From Candidatus Omnitrophota bacterium (GTDB lineage: Bacteria > Omnitrophota > Gorgyraeia > Duberdicusellales > Duberdicusellaceae): a DNA stretch of 54,763 bases. The notes beneath the pieces were generated by a model. It was not told the DNA's origin. It was given only the letters and a program-made list of their open reading frames with translations, and searched no databases. The stretch lies in assembly GCA_021163425.1 (NCBI GenBank), contig JAGGWS010000057.1, positions 1-54,763 of the forward strand, given 5' to 3'. Position 1 is the stretch's first letter; every line of letters starts with the position of its first letter. Below, piece after piece: positions 8,222-20,000 of the stretch. Position numbers and translations under genes: made by a program.

Positions 8222-8989
8222 TTGAGTTTTAAAAGTTTTAATCCTGATTTTGTTATGCGAAAAGACAGATTCTATGTTAAAGATATAGAAAAAAAGATTA
8301 TAGATGACCCTTCCTTAATTCATAAAATAAGAAATGTTTTGAGGAAAAGGAAAGGTGAACCTATTTTTTTATTCGATGGCAAGGGGTGTGAATATAAAGC
8401 TTTAATTTCTAAATTCAGGTCTCAAAGAATAGAATTAGAAAGAATAGAGCTTGTTAAAAAGCTAACTCCTATCTTTAGGCTATCTTTGGGTTTTTCTCTT
8501 CTTAAGTCTAAACGAAGTGATTTTATCTTTCAGAAAGCTACAGAGTTAGGGGTTAGTGAGTTTATTCCTTTAGTTTATGAGAATGCCGTAGTTAGAAAGT
8601 TAGCCTCAGCAAAGCTTGAGCACTTTAAAAGAATAATTGTAGAATCTGCTTCTCAATCAGGAAGACTGTTTATTCCGGAAATTAGAGAGTTGAGTGAATT
8701 CCCTGAGTTAATAAAGAAGATAAAATTCTGGGATATAATTTTAGTGGCTTTGCCTTATTCGTCTTTTTCGGTTAGAGATTTATTTAAAGCTAACCTCTTA
8801 GATAAAGGAAAAAATATCCTTCTTTTAGTAGGTCCAGAAGGAGGTTTTTCTTCTCAGGAATTAGAAGAATTAAGAGCTATAGATAGTGTATATTTTGTTA
8901 ATCTGTCTATTTTTACTTTAAGGGCTGAGACAGCTTCTATATTTTTAGTGGGGTTAGTAAGTTCTCTTTTGAATAGAGATGAAGATTAA
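8222..8989 (+). CDS. rsmE: 16S rRNA (uracil1498-N3)-methyltransferase
   Basis: KATELGVSEFIPL, VESASQSGRLFIPEI, LLVGPEGGFSSQEL, LRAETASIFLVGLV; TTG start. Confidence 0.9.
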   Translation: MSFKSFNPDFVMRKDRFYVKDIEKKIIDDPSLIHKIRNVLRKRKGEPIFLFDGKGCEYKALISKFRSQRIELERIELVKKLTPIFRLSLGFSLLKSKRSDFIFQKATELGVSEFIPLVYENAVVRKLASAKLEHFKRIIVESASQSGRLFIPEIRELSEFPELIKKIKFWDIILVALPYSSFSVRDLFKANLLDKGKNILLLVGPEGGFSSQELEELRAIDSVYFVNLSIFTLRAETASIFLVGLVSSLLNRDED

Positions 8990-10232
8990 GTTTATTACTT
9001 TAGGTTGTAAAGTGAATCAATATGAGACTCAAAGTTTAAGAGAGATTTTTTTAGCTAAGGGTTTTGAAGAGACTTTTGCTAAAGCTGATTTCTATTTTAT
9101 CAATACCTGTAGTGTAACTCACTCTGCTGACAGGAAATCTATAAAGTATATAAGAAAGGCAAAGAGAGAGAATCCTCAGGCTAAAATATTAGTTACTGGT
9201 TGTTTAGCTGAAAAAGACAAAGAATTAATAGAAAAAGAAAAGGTTGACTATATAGTACCTCAAAGTCAGAAATACAAAATACCTTCAATTTTAAATTTAG
9301 AAAATAAACTAAATTTAGAGAATAATCTTTCTTTAAAAATAACTGATTTTTACTTAAATAGAGCCTTTGTGAAGATTCAGGATGGCTGTGATAATTTTTG
9401 TAGTTTTTGTAAGATAAGATTAATCCGGGGAAAATCTAAGAGTAGGCCTGCAGAGGAAGTAGTTAGGGAGGTCAAGTTCTTATTAGAAAAAGGTTTTAAA
9501 GAAATAGTTCTTTGTGGAATAAATTTAGGAAGTTATAATTATCAAGGAAAAGATTTAATCTCTCTTCTTAAACTTCTTGTAAAGATTAAAAGTTTAGGAA
9601 GATTACGGTTAAGTTCTATTGAGCCTCAATATGTTAGCAAAGAGTTGCTTAATTTAATTTCTTCTACTGAGAAAATTTGCCCTCATTTACATATTCCTTT
9701 TCAGTCAGGTTCAGATAAGATATTAAAATTAATGAATAAAAAAGTTAAGAGTAGTTTTTATAGAGAGTTAGTATCTAAAATAAAAAAGATTATTCCTGAT
9801 TGTGGGATAAGTGCTGATTTCATCATAGGTTTTCCTTATGAGGAGGAAGATGATTTTAAAAAGACTATAAGGCTGATAGAAGAGATAAATCCTGTGCGTT
9901 CTCATATCTTTCCTTATTCAGAGAGAAGACAAACTCCCAGTTTCAAATTTCCCAAAATTTCTTCGAGAATAGTAAGGGAGAGAAAAGAGATTGCTATTCA
10001 AGTTGGAGAGGAGGCTTCTTTCAGATTTAGAAAAAGTCAAGAGAAAAAGAGATTTAAAGTAGTTTTGGAGGAGAACCCAAAAAAAGGTTATAGCAGAGGT
10101 TATACTGAGAACTATATAAGAGTATTATTGAAAGGAGCCTTTCCCTCAAAAGGTATTTGTTCTAAGTCTTTGATTCCCATAGTAATAGATAAAGTTACTT
10201 CTAAGATAACTTATGCTCGACTTTTAAAATAG
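8979..10232 (+). CDS. mtaB: tRNA N6-threonylcarbamoyladenosine methylthiotransferase (MtaB-type radical SAM)
   Basis: TLGCKVNQYETQ, INTCSVT, KIQDGCDNFCSFCKIRLIRGKSKSR, HLHIPFQSGSDKILKLMNKK, DFIIGFP. Confidence 0.92.
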   Translation: MKIKFITLGCKVNQYETQSLREIFLAKGFEETFAKADFYFINTCSVTHSADRKSIKYIRKAKRENPQAKILVTGCLAEKDKELIEKEKVDYIVPQSQKYKIPSILNLENKLNLENNLSLKITDFYLNRAFVKIQDGCDNFCSFCKIRLIRGKSKSRPAEEVVREVKFLLEKGFKEIVLCGINLGSYNYQGKDLISLLKLLVKIKSLGRLRLSSIEPQYVSKELLNLISSTEKICPHLHIPFQSGSDKILKLMNKKVKSSFYRELVSKIKKIIPDCGISADFIIGFPYEEEDDFKKTIRLIEEINPVRSHIFPYSERRQTPSFKFPKISSRIVRERKEIAIQVGEEASFRFRKSQEKKRFKVVLEENPKKGYSRGYTENYIRVLLKGAFPSKGICSKSLIPIVIDKVTSKITYARLLK

Positions 10233-10276
10233 GTAGTTAAGTTTATTAATTTTCTTATAAAAAAATTAGAATTTTC

Positions 10277-10304
10277 TTGACAATTTCTAAACTTTCAATA
10301 AAAT
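10277..10304 (+). promoter_or_regulatory. candidate sigma70-type promoter upstream of tRNA-Thr
   Basis: TTGACA (10277-10282) - 16 bp - TAAAAT (10299-10304); a TATAAT also at 10317-10322. Confidence 0.5.
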
Positions 10305-10329
10305 TTTAAACTACTATATAATTATTTTT

Positions 10330-10402
10330 GCCTGGATAGCTCAGTCGGTAGAGCACGTCCTTGGTAAGGACGGGGTCGTGGGTTCGATTCCCGCTCCAGG
10401 CT
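10330..10402 (+). tRNA. tRNA-Thr (GGT anticodon)
   Basis: Acceptor GCCTGGA/TCCAGGC, D arm AGCTCAGTCGGTAGAGC, anticodon loop TTGGTAA, T arm GTGGGTTCGATTCCCGC. Confidence 0.95.
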
Positions 10403-10530
10403 GAGAGAGCAGGGATCCGGCAACCTAAGAATAAGTTAGGAAGAAAGAGAAAGCCCACTTAATAAAGAGTGGAAAGGGTAGGTTTTAGTCCTTTTTATTT
10501 TTTAAAAGAAGAAAATTTCTCTAACTACTT

Positions 10531-10683
10531 ATGCGAGAATTAATTGGATTAGAGTGTTCAGAATGCAGAAGAAAAAACTACTACACCACTAAAAACAAAA
10601 GGAAGCATCCGGAAAAATTTCAGATAAATAAATTTTGTAGATTTTGTCGGAAATATACAAAACATAAGGAGACTAAACCTTAG
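10531..10683 (+). CDS. rpmG: 50S ribosomal protein L33 (C+ form; absent from ORF track)
   Basis: MRELIGLECSECRRKNYYTTKNKRKHPEKFQINKFCRFCRKYTKHKETKP*, two CxxC pairs. Confidence 0.95.
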   Translation: MRELIGLECSECRRKNYYTTKNKRKHPEKFQINKFCRFCRKYTKHKETKP

Positions 10684-10688
10684 AAATT

Positions 10689-10762
10689 AGGCGAGTAGCT
10701 CAATTGGCTAGAGCACCGGTCTCCAAAACCGGGGGTTGCAGGTTCAACTCCTGCCTCGCCTG
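10689..10762 (+). tRNA. tRNA-Trp (CCA anticodon)
   Basis: Acceptor AGGCGAG/CTCGCCT, anticodon arm CCGGT-CTCCAAA-ACCGG, T arm GCAGGTTCAACTCCTGC, discriminator G. Confidence 0.95.
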
Positions 10763-10772
10763 AAGGACTGGC

Positions 10773-10973
10773 GTGAAGATAGTTAATTTTTTTAAAAGGA
10801 TCCCTGGTTTTTTAAAAGAAGTTAAGGAAGAATTAAAGAAAGTTTCCTGGTCTTCTAAGCAAGAACTTTTGAATGCTACAGTAATAGTTTTAATAGGAAG
10901 TTTTTTCCTTACTTTATTTATATCTTTATCAGACTTACTTTTAGCAAGATTTCTTCAGTTTATAATAAAGTAA
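10773..10973 (+). CDS. secE: preprotein translocase subunit SecE
   Basis: FLKEVKEELKKVSWSSKQELLNATVIVLIGSFFLTLFISLSDLLLARFL; upstream of nusG. Confidence 0.95.
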   Translation: MKIVNFFKRIPGFLKEVKEELKKVSWSSKQELLNATVIVLIGSFFLTLFISLSDLLLARFLQFIIK

Positions 10974-10974
10974 G

Positions 10975-11499
10975 ATGAAAAAATGGTATATAATTCATAC
11001 TCTTTCAGGAGCAGAAGAAAAAGTAAAGGCGAATTTAGAGGCAAAGATTAAAGCTAAGAATTTGCAGGATTTAATAGATGAGATTATTATCCCTAAAGAG
11101 CAGGTTTCTGAGGTAAGGAGAGGTCAAAAAAGAATTTTAGAAAGGAAGTTTTTTCCTGGCTATATATTAATCCATATGGAGATGGATGAAGCTAGTTGGT
11201 TGTTCGTTAAGAAAACTCCGGGAGTTACCTCATTTATTGGAGCTAGAAAACCCGTAGCTGTTCCTGATGAAGAAGTAGAAAAAATTTTGAAGAAGTCTGA
11301 AGAAACTCAAGTTAAACCTTTACCTAAAGTTGCTTTTGAAAAAGGAGAAACGGTTAGAGTGGTAGAGGGTCCTTTCGTAAATTTTAATGGTTTGGTAGAG
11401 GAAGTAAATCTTCAAAAGGGAAAACTCAAAGTCGCTATTTCCATATTTGGCCGTTCTACCCCGGTAGAGTTAGAATTTTGGCAGGTAGAAAAAATATAA
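10975..11499 (+). CDS. nusG: transcription termination/antitermination factor NusG
   Basis: KKWYIIHTLSGAEEKVKANLE, FPGYILIHMEMD, TPGVTSFIG, C-terminal KOW GETVRVVEGPFVNFNGLVEEV. Confidence 0.97.
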   Translation: MKKWYIIHTLSGAEEKVKANLEAKIKAKNLQDLIDEIIIPKEQVSEVRRGQKRILERKFFPGYILIHMEMDEASWLFVKKTPGVTSFIGARKPVAVPDEEVEKILKKSEETQVKPLPKVAFEKGETVRVVEGPFVNFNGLVEEVNLQKGKLKVAISIFGRSTPVELEFWQVEKI

Positions 11500-11509
11500 G
11501 GATTGATTT

Positions 11510-11947
11510 ATGGCAGTAAAGAAGAAGAAAAAAATAAAGGCTCAGATTAAACTTCAGATACCTGCAGGTAGCGCTAACCCCGCACCACCGGTAGGTCCGG
11601 CTTTAGGTCAGCACGGAGTAAATATTATGCAATTTTGTAAAGCTTTCAATGATTTAACCAAGAATAGAGAAGGTTTAATACTTCCGGTAGTGATAAATGT
11701 TTATGAAGATAGAAGCTTTGATTTTGTTATTAAAAGTCCTCCGGCTTCTATCTTGCTTAAAAGAGCAGCTAATTTAGCTAAAGCTTCTTCAACTCCTGGT
11801 AAAGAATTTATTGGTGAAGTTTCCTGCAAACAAGTAGAGGAGATAGCTAAGCAAAAACTCCAGGATTTAAATACCAGGGATTTAGCTCAAGCTGTAAAAG
11901 TCATTGAGGGTACGGCTCGAAGTATGGGGATAAAGGTAAAAGATTAA
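11510..11947 (+). CDS. rplK: 50S ribosomal protein L11
   Basis: [34 protein letters not shown]. Confidence 0.98.
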   Translation: MAVKKKKKIKAQIKLQIPAGSANPAPPVGPALGQHGVNIMQFCKAFNDLTKNREGLILPVVINVYEDRSFDFVIKSPPASILLKRAANLAKASSTPGKEFIGEVSCKQVEEIAKQKLQDLNTRDLAQAVKVIEGTARSMGIKVKD

Positions 11948-11965
11948 AGTTTAATAAGAATAAGA

Positions 11966-12661
11966 ATGAAGAGAAGTAAACGTTATAAAGCTGGAGAAAG
12001 GCTTGTAGATAGAAATAAGGATTATTTGTGGGAAGAAGCTATAGATATTTTGAAGAGTATGCCTTCTACTAAATTTGACCAAACATTAGAGGTTAGCATA
12101 AAGTTAGGTGTAGACCCCAGAAAAAGTGAGCAAATGGTGAGAGGCTCAGTAAAACTTCCTGCAGGGTTAGGAAAGAAGAAAAAGATTCTGGTATTTTGTG
12201 AACCTGAGAAAGAAGAAGAAGCTAAACAGGCAGGAGCAGATTTTGTTGGTTCTAAAGAATTAATGGAGAAGATTTCTAAAGGCTGGCTTGATTTTGATTA
12301 TTGTATAGCTACTCCTTCTATGATGAGAGAAGTCTCTAAATTAGGGAGAATTTTAGGCCCCCGAGGGCTTATGCCTTCTCCTAAGTCGGGTACAGTAACT
12401 GATAACTTAACTTGGGCTATAAACGAGGCTAAACAGGGAAAGTTAGATTATAAGATGGATAAATTCGGCTCTTTAAATGTAGGAATAGGAAAAATATCTT
12501 TTCCTAAAGAAAAACTTTTAGAAAACTTAAGAGCTTTTTTCAGTTCTCTTATTCAGGCTAAACCTTCAAGCTGTAAAGGTAAGTTTATAAAATCAGTTAG
12601 TCTTTCTCTGAGTATGTCTAAAGGTGTAAGAGTGGGTTTGCCTAAGGAGTTTGACTTATGA
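11966..12661 (+). CDS. rplA: 50S ribosomal protein L1
   Basis: LGRILGPRGLMPSPKSGTVT; VRGSVKLPAGLGK. Confidence 0.98.
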   Translation: MKRSKRYKAGERLVDRNKDYLWEEAIDILKSMPSTKFDQTLEVSIKLGVDPRKSEQMVRGSVKLPAGLGKKKKILVFCEPEKEEEAKQAGADFVGSKELMEKISKGWLDFDYCIATPSMMREVSKLGRILGPRGLMPSPKSGTVTDNLTWAINEAKQGKLDYKMDKFGSLNVGIGKISFPKEKLLENLRAFFSSLIQAKPSSCKGKFIKSVSLSLSMSKGVRVGLPKEFDL

Positions 12662-13191
12662 TTAAAGTAGGCAGATTTTATAGAGAAAAAATAATAGAAC
12701 TTCTAAAGAGGGAAGCTGAAAGTTCTGAGGCTTTTCTTTTTGTAAATTTTAAAGGTATAAATTCTAATCAATTAAATATTCTCAGAAGAGATTTAAGGGA
12801 AAAAGAAGGAAGGTTGGTGATAACAAAGAATAGTCTTTTCCAGAGGGCTTTTTCTGGTTGGAGAGAAGAGCTGGACAAAATTTTTACTTCGGAAACTGGT
12901 GTGGTTTATGTTTATTCCGATGAAGTTGGTGTTATCAAAACTTTATTTAGATTTCGCAAAGAGAACGAAAACTTAGAAATAAAAGCAGGTTTTTTGAAAG
13001 ACAAATTTATAGAAAAGAAAGATTTAGAAGAACTTTCTAAGTTACCTTCTCGCGAAGTTATTTTAGGGTTAACTCTTAATTGTATAGCTTCTCCTTTAAT
13101 AGGATTAGTTAATTCTTTACAAGGTATTATTTTAAAACTTGTTTGGGTGGTAGAAGAGATAAGGAAAAAGAAAGAGTCTGTGCAGAATTAG
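12658..13191 (+). CDS. rplJ: 50S ribosomal protein L10
   Basis: [35 protein letters not shown]; position between rplA and rplL. Confidence 0.93.
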   Translation: MIKVGRFYREKIIELLKREAESSEAFLFVNFKGINSNQLNILRRDLREKEGRLVITKNSLFQRAFSGWREELDKIFTSETGVVYVYSDEVGVIKTLFRFRKENENLEIKAGFLKDKFIEKKDLEELSKLPSREVILGLTLNCIASPLIGLVNSLQGIILKLVWVVEEIRKKKESVQN

Positions 13192-13234
13192 ATATTGGTC
13201 ACTTTTGAATTTATTTAAAAAAGAGGAGGTTTTT

Positions 13235-13615
13235 ATGGCTAATATTGAGGAAATTATTAAAAGTATTGAGGAGATGAGTGTGCTTGAACTTTCTCAACTG
13301 GTTAAGTCTTTAGAAGAAAAATTTGGAGTTAAAGCTCAAGCACCGGTTGTGGCTGGAGTTATGCCTCAAGCCCAGACCCAACCTCAGGCTGAAGAAGAAG
13401 AGAAGACTTCTTTTACAGTAGTGCTTAAAGAGATAGGTGCAAATAAGATACAGGTGATTAAGGAGATAAGAGCTATTACTGAATTAGGACTTAAAGAAGC
13501 CAAGGAATTGGTGGAATCTGCGCCTAAACCAGTAAAAGAGAATGTTTCTAAAGAAGAAGCCGAAGAAATTAAGAAGAAGTTAGAAGCCCAAGGAGCAAAG
13601 GTAGAAATTCAATAA
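13235..13615 (+). CDS. rplL: 50S ribosomal protein L7/L12 (ORF track start 13205; 13235 ATG after AGGAGG preferred)
   Basis: [71 protein letters not shown]. Confidence 0.97.
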   Translation: MANIEEIIKSIEEMSVLELSQLVKSLEEKFGVKAQAPVVAGVMPQAQTQPQAEEEEKTSFTVVLKEIGANKIQVIKEIRAITELGLKEAKELVESAPKPVKENVSKEEAEEIKKKLEAQGAKVEIQ

Positions 13616-13617
13616 TT

Positions 13618-16600
13618 ATGAAGACAATTAGTTTTGCCCGGATAAAAACTACGCATCCTTTACCTAATCTTCTGGAGCACCAGCTTAAATCTTATCGGGA
13701 CTTTCTTCAGGCGGATGTTTCTCCTGAAAAAAGAAGAAATATAGGGCTTCAAGAAGTTCTCAAGGAGATTTTTCCTGTAGAGAGCCCTGATGGCAAATGG
13801 CGTTTAGAATATATCTCTTATAATTTAGGTAGACCTAAATATACTATGGAAGAATGTAAGAGGCGTTCCTTAACTTATGGAGCTCCTTTGAGATTAAGAC
13901 TGAGACTGGTGGGAGAAGAAGAAGTTAGAGAGCAGGAGATTTATTTTGGAGATATCCCTTTAATTACTCCGGCAGCCTCTTTTATTATAAATGGAGATGA
14001 ACGAGTAGTAGTCGGTCAACTTCAGAGGTCTCCGGGTGTTTACTTTGAAGAAGAATTTCATCCCAGCGGAAAAAAACTTTATTTTGCCAGGATTATTCCT
14101 TATCGGGGTTCCTGGTTAGAGTTTCGCTATGATATTAATGAGACTTTAAGTGCTATTATAGACCGGCGAAGAACTTTTTTAGCTACGCAGGTATTGAGAA
14201 TGTTTGGATTATCTACTAATGAGGATATTTTTTCTTCTTTTTCTGAGAGGAGATATACTGAAATTGTGAATACTTTAAAGAGAGACCATACCAAGAATAC
14301 TGAAGAAGCTCTTTTAGAATTTTATAAAAAGCTCCGACCTACTGAACCTTTAACTTTAGAAGCTGCCCGGGAAGTTTTTAAAAGAATGTTCCAGGATAAC
14401 CGGCGTTATGATTTAGCTAAAGTGGGAAGATTTGTGCTCAACAGAAAATTAAAGATGGATTATCCCTTAAATAGACGAACCCTAGATAAGGAAACAGTAG
14501 TAAATATTGTAAAACATTTAGTAAAGATAAAAGAAGGAGAGCTTCCTTTAGATGATATTGACCACTTAAGCAACAGGAGGGTAAAGTTAGTAGGAGAATT
14601 AGTTCAGCATGAGGTGAGAGTTGGCCTTCTGAGAGTAGAGAGATTGATTATGGAAAGATTTGCTCTTTTATCTTCTATGAAGGAAATTTCCATACAACAT
14701 CTTATAAATGCTCGAGTTTTTTCTTCCCAAATCCACGACTTTTTTGCGCGTTCTCCTCTTTGTCAATTTATGGATCAGGTAAACCCTTTGGCTGAGATTA
14801 CCCACAAGAGAAGGCTTTCAGCCCTAGGTCCTGGCGGGCTTTCCCGAGAGAGAGCAGGGTTCGAAGTGAGAGATGTGCATCCTTCTCATTATGGGAGGAT
14901 ATGTCCAATAGAAACTCCTGAAGGACAGAATATAGGTTTAATTACTTCTTTAACTACTTATGCTACCATTAATCCTTTAGGATTTATTACTGCTCCTTAC
15001 CGGAAGATAGAGAAAGGTTTTCTCACTGGCAAGACAGAATACTTAACAGCTGATGAGGAAGAAGAGGAAATGATAATTCAGGCTTCTCCCAATATAGAGA
15101 AATCTAAAATTAAAGATGAGTTTATTTACGCTCGGTTTAAAGGGAAGTTTCCTAAAGTAAAGCCTACAGAGGCTCGCTATATGGATGTTTCACCTAAACA
15201 GATAGTTTCAGTGTCTGCTTCTCTTATTCCCTTTTTAGAACACGATGATGCTAACCGGGCCTTAATGGGTTCTAATATGCAAAGGCAGGCTGTGCCTTTG
15301 CTTTTCCCTGAGGCTCCTCTGGTAGCTACAGGGATGGAGATTAAAGTGGCTAAAGATAGCAGAGCTGTCCTTTTAGCTGAAGAGGAAGGGGTGGTAGAAA
15401 AGGTAGACGCTTCTTTTATAAAAATAGGTAAGTTAACTTATTATTTGAAGAAGTTTCAACGTTCTAATGCTGATACTTGTATAAATCAAAGACCTTTAGT
15501 TAAGCCGGGAGATAGAGTGAAGAAAGGAGAAGTTATTGCTGATGGTCCAGCTATCAAAGAAGGCAGGCTTTCTTTAGGAAAAAATTTATTAGTAGGGTTT
15601 TTGCCCTGGCGAGGGTATAATTTTGAAGATGCTATATTAATAAGTGAGCGTTTAGTTAAGGAGGATATTTTGACTTCAGTTCATATAGAAAGATTTGAAG
15701 TAGAAGCCAGAGAAACTCGCTTAGGCAATGAGGAGATAACCCGCGATCTTCCTAATGTTAGTGAGGAAGCTCTTAAGAATTTGGATGACCAAGGAATAGT
15801 GAGAATCGGCGCCCGAGTTTTGCCTGATGATATTTTAGTAGGCAAGGTTACTCCCAAGACTGAAAAAGAACTTACCCCTGAAGATAGGCTCCTGCGAGCT
15901 ATTTTTGGAGAAAAGGCAGCTGATGTTAGAGACACTTCTTTGAGAGTTCCTCCGGGAGTGGAGGGAGTAGTTATAAATGTCGAAGTATTTCAGCGCAAGG
16001 AAAAAGGTAGAAAGTCTAAAAAAGAGAAGACTGAAGAATTACGACGGTTAAAGGAAATAGAGGAATATTACAGTCAAGAGTTAGAAATAATTGAGCAGGA
16101 AAGGATTAAAAGAATAGCTGGATTTTTAAATATTTCTCTAAATAAGGCTAAGAGTATAGACCTTAGTGAGTATCCTGAGGCTAAGGATGTTTCGGCAATT
16201 TATGAAGAGAGGATAAACCAACTTATTCAGGAGAAAGAGTTAGAAATTTCTAAGATAAAAAGAGGAGATGAATTACCTTCAGGCGTTCTTAAGAGAGTGG
16301 TAGTCTATGTAGCAATGAAGAGGAAGATCTCTGCAGGAGATAAGCTTGCTGGAAGACACGGTAATAAAGGAGTTATTGCTAAGATTCTTCCTGAAGAAGA
16401 TATGCCCTTTTTAGAAGATGGGACTCCTTTAGATGTGGTTCTTAATCCTCTGGGTGTGCCTTCACGGATGAATGTTGGCCAGGTTTTAGAGACTCATTTA
16501 GGCTGGGCAGCTAAGTCTTTAGGGATAAGAGTGGAGGCTCCGGTATTTGAGGGAGCAAGGGAGGAAGAGATAAGAGGTTTATTGAGAAGAGCTAATTTGC

Positions 16601-17022
16601 CCGAAGATGGAAAAACTGTTGTTTATGATGGTTTTACTGGAAAACCTTTTTCCCAAAAGGTAACTGTAGGGTATATGTATATAATGAAGTTGGTGCATAT
16701 GGTAGAGGATAAGATTCATGCTCGAGCAATAGGTCCTTATTCTTTGATTACTCAACAGCCTTTGGGAGGAAAGGCTCAGTTTGGAGGTCAGAGATTTGGA
16801 GAAATGGAAGTATGGGCTTTAGAAGCCTATGGAGCAAGTTTTACTCTTCAGGAGATGCTTACAGTAAAAAGTGATGATGTTCAGGGAAGAACCCGAATTT
16901 ATGAAGCTATTGTTAAGGGAGAACACAAATTTCATCCTTCAGTTCCTGAGTCTTTTAATGTTTTAATGAAAGAGCTTCAGGGTCTGTGTATTGAAGTAAA
17001 GATAGACAAGAGGGAAAGATAA
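13618..17022 (+). CDS. rpoB: DNA-directed RNA polymerase subunit beta
   Basis: [79 protein letters not shown]. Confidence 0.99.
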   Translation: MKTISFARIKTTHPLPNLLEHQLKSYRDFLQADVSPEKRRNIGLQEVLKEIFPVESPDGKWRLEYISYNLGRPKYTMEECKRRSLTYGAPLRLRLRLVGEEEVREQEIYFGDIPLITPAASFIINGDERVVVGQLQRSPGVYFEEEFHPSGKKLYFARIIPYRGSWLEFRYDINETLSAIIDRRRTFLATQVLRMFGLSTNEDIFSSFSERRYTEIVNTLKRDHTKNTEEALLEFYKKLRPTEPLTLEAAREVFKRMFQDNRRYDLAKVGRFVLNRKLKMDYPLNRRTLDKETVVNIVKHLVKIKEGELPLDDIDHLSNRRVKLVGELVQHEVRVGLLRVERLIMERFALLSSMKEISIQHLINARVFSSQIHDFFARSPLCQFMDQVNPLAEITHKRRLSALGPGGLSRERAGFEVRDVHPSHYGRICPIETPEGQNIGLITSLTTYATINPLGFITAPYRKIEKGFLTGKTEYLTADEEEEEMIIQASPNIEKSKIKDEFIYARFKGKFPKVKPTEARYMDVSPKQIVSVSASLIPFLEHDDANRALMGSNMQRQAVPLLFPEAPLVATGMEIKVAKDSRAVLLAEEEGVVEKVDASFIKIGKLTYYLKKFQRSNADTCINQRPLVKPGDRVKKGEVIADGPAIKEGRLSLGKNLLVGFLPWRGYNFEDAILISERLVKEDILTSVHIERFEVEARETRLGNEEITRDLPNVSEEALKNLDDQGIVRIGARVLPDDILVGKVTPKTEKELTPEDRLLRAIFGEKAADVRDTSLRVPPGVEGVVINVEVFQRKEKGRKSKKEKTEELRRLKEIEEYYSQELEIIEQERIKRIAGFLNISLNKAKSIDLSEYPEAKDVSAIYEERINQLIQEKELEISKIKRGDELPSGVLKRVVVYVAMKRKISAGDKLAGRHGNKGVIAKILPEEDMPFLEDGTPLDVVLNPLGVPSRMNVGQVLETHLGWAAKSLGIRVEAPVFEGAREEEIRGLLRRANLPEDGKTVVYDGFTGKPFSQKVTVGYMYIMKLVHMVEDKIHARAIGPYSLITQQPLGGKAQFGGQRFGEMEVWALEAYGASFTLQEMLTVKSDDVQGRTRIYEAIVKGEHKFHPSVPESFNVLMKELQGLCIEVKIDKRER

Positions 17023-17023
17023 A

Positions 17024-20000
17024 ATGGAAGTATTAGGTTTTGATAGAATAACTCTAAGAATAGCTTCACCTCAAGTGATTCGTTCCTGGTCATCGGGAGA
17101 AGTTAAAAAGGCTGAGACTTTGAATTATCGGACACTGAGACCGGAAAAAGATGGTTTGTTCTGCGAGAGGATATTTGGTCCGGTAAAAGATTGGGAATGT
17201 AATTGTGGAAAATTTAAGGGGATAAAGTTTAAGGGTATGAAATGTGATCGCTGTGGAGTAGAGATTACTCATTCTTCAGTAAGAAGAAGAAGAATGGGGC
17301 ATATTGAATTGGCTTCTCCTTGTACTCATATCTGGTTTTTCAAGGTTATACCTTCGCGGTTAGCTACTCTTTTAGATATGAACTTGAGGGACTTAGAAAA
17401 GGTTATTTATTATGAACAGTATATAGTGATTGACCCACAGGATACTCCTTTACGTAAAAAACAACTTCTTTCAGAAGAAGAGCTTTACCGGCTTAAAAAA
17501 GAATACAGAGAAAATTTTAAAGTAGATATAGGTGGCTCAGCCATTCGAGAACTTCTTAAAGAGCTGGATTTGAATAAAATTTGCAAAAAATTAAGAAAGG
17601 AGTATGAGGAGAACAAAAATCAGGTTTCAGGAAAGAAGATTCTCAAACGCCTCAAGATTATAGAAGATTTCCGGCGTTCAGGAAATAAACCCGAGTGGAT
17701 GGTTTTAGAGGTAATTCCGGTAATTCCTCCAGATTTAAGGCCTCTGGTGCCTTTAGAAGGAGGGAGATTTGCTTCTTCAGATTTAAATGACCTTTACCGT
17801 CGAGTTATCAATAGAAACAACCGTCTTAAGAAACTCATAAAATTGGGAGCTCCTGATGTTATTATTCGTAATGAAAAGAGAATGCTTCAGGAAGCTGTAG
17901 ATGCTTTATTTGAGAATGGAAGACACGGTAGAGCAGTCTTAGGTTCCAACAATAGACCCTTAAAGAGTCTTTCTGATATGTTGAAAGGCAAACAAGGTCG
18001 ATTTCGCCAGAATCTTTTAGGTAAGAGGGTTGATTATTCAGGAAGGAGTGTAATAGTAGTAGGACCAGAACTTAAGTTCTATGAATGTGGACTTCCTAAA
18101 CAGATTGCTCTGGAATTATTTGAGCCCTTTATTATTAAAAAATTAAAAGAAAAAGGTTTTGTCCATACCATAAAAGGTGCCCGGAGGATGGTGGAAAGAG
18201 CCCGGGTAGAAGTCTGGGATATATTAGAAGATGTAATAAAAGAGCATCCGGTCCTTTTAAATAGAGCTCCTACTCTGCATAGACTTTCTATCCAGGCTTT
18301 CTATCCTAAGTTAGTTGAGGGAAAAGCTATTAAGTTGCATCCTCTGGTTTGTCCTCCCTTTAATGCTGATTTTGATGGAGACCAGATGGCAGTCCACTTA
18401 CCTCTTTCTTTAGAAGCTCAGGCCGAAGCAAAAGTTATTATGCTTTCAGCAAATAATATCTTTTCTCCTGCTGATGGCCGTCCGATAGTAGCTCCTACTC
18501 AGGATATTATTTTAGGTTTGCGCTATCTTACTTTAATAAAAAAGGATGCTAAAGGAGAGGGGATAACTTTTCCTGATTTAGATTCAGTTATTACTGCCCA
18601 TCAGGATGAAGAAGTAGAACTTCAGGCTAAAATTAAAGTAAGAATTAGAGAAGGTGAGGCTTCTAAGATAATTGAGACTACTCCCGGAAGGGTTATCTTT
18701 AATCAGGTTTTGCCGGAAAACTTTGGTTTTGTTAATGAGGTATTAAATAAGAAGAAAGTTACGGAGCTAATAAAAGATTGTTATAAGAGATTTGGCCATC
18801 ACCGTACTATCCAGCTTTTAGACAATTTAAAAGATTTAGGATTTGAATATGCTACTTTAGGAGGTATAAGTATTTCAGTAGACGATTTAAAGGTCCCTCC
18901 TCAAAAGCAAGATTGTTTAGAAGAAGCCTTAAAAGAGGTTTCCAAAGTAGAGAATCAATATAATCGGGGCATAATTACTGAGAGAGAAAGGCATAACAAA
19001 ATTATTGATATTTGGACCAGAACTACTGATAGGGTTTCAGATTTTGTATTCAGAAATTTAGATGATTTTAATCCCGTCTTTATGATGGCTGATTCCGGAG
19101 CCCGGGGTTCAAAGCTTCAAATAAGACAACTTGCCGGTATGCGGGGGCTTATGGCTAAGCCTTCGGGAGAGATAATCGAAACCCCTATTATCTCTAACTT
19201 TAGAGAAGGATTGTCGGTTTTAGAATACTTTATTTCTACTCATGGGGCAAGAAAGGGATTAGCCGACACTGCCTTAAAAACAGCTGATGCCGGTTATTTA
19301 ACTCGGAGATTAGTAGATGTAGCTCAAGAGGTAATCGTAGTAGAAGAAGACTGTGGCACGGTAAATGGTATAACTCTTTCGGCGATTGTAGAAGGAGATG
19401 AAGTAGTAGTTTCTTTAAAAGAGAGGATTGTAGGGAGAGTAGCTTTAGATAACATAGTGGATATTGTTACTGATGAAGTAATAGTGAAAGCAGGAGAAGA
19501 GATTACTGAAGAAAAGGCTGAGAAGATTGAAGAGTTAGGCATTGAGAAGATAAAAATTAGAAGTGTGCTTACCTGTGAGTCAGAAAGAGGGGTTTGTCAG
19601 AAATGTTATGGAAGAAATTTAGCTACAGGAAGAATGGTAGAATTAGGAGAAGCAGTAGGAATAATTGCTGCTCAGTCTATTGGTGAACCGGGCACTCAGC
19701 TTACGATGAGAACTTTTCATATTGGAGGAACTGCTTCCCGGGTAGCTGAGCGCTCTTTTATTAAAGCTAAAGAAACTGGTCGAATAAAATATCACAATTT
19801 AAAATTAGCCGAAAAGAAAGAAGGGTTTGTAGTCTTGAATAGGAATGGTTTAATAGCTATCTGTGATGAACAGGGTAGAGAAATCCAGAAGAACCCTATC
19901 CCTCAAGGTTCTTTAATTCTTTATCCTGAGGGAGAAATAGTAGGAAAAGATAAGATATTTGTGCGCTGGGATCCTTATTCTATACCTATACTCAGTGAAG

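Noticed and set aside
10403-10500. SAM-type riboswitch suggested by ccggcaacc
   Set aside because: Only the GGCAACC-like string matches; the remaining conserved SAM-I core (e.g. AAGGTGC) and downstream sulfur genes are absent.
12640-12670. L10-type r-protein leader upstream of rplJ
   Set aside because: rplA and rplJ overlap by 4 bp, leaving no space for a leader.
15681-15935. 84-aa minus-strand ORF inside rpoB
   Set aside because: Antisense shadow ORF of a conserved gene; no motif. Same reasoning for other minus ORFs inside rpoC, rplN, rpsD, argB, rpsE and others.
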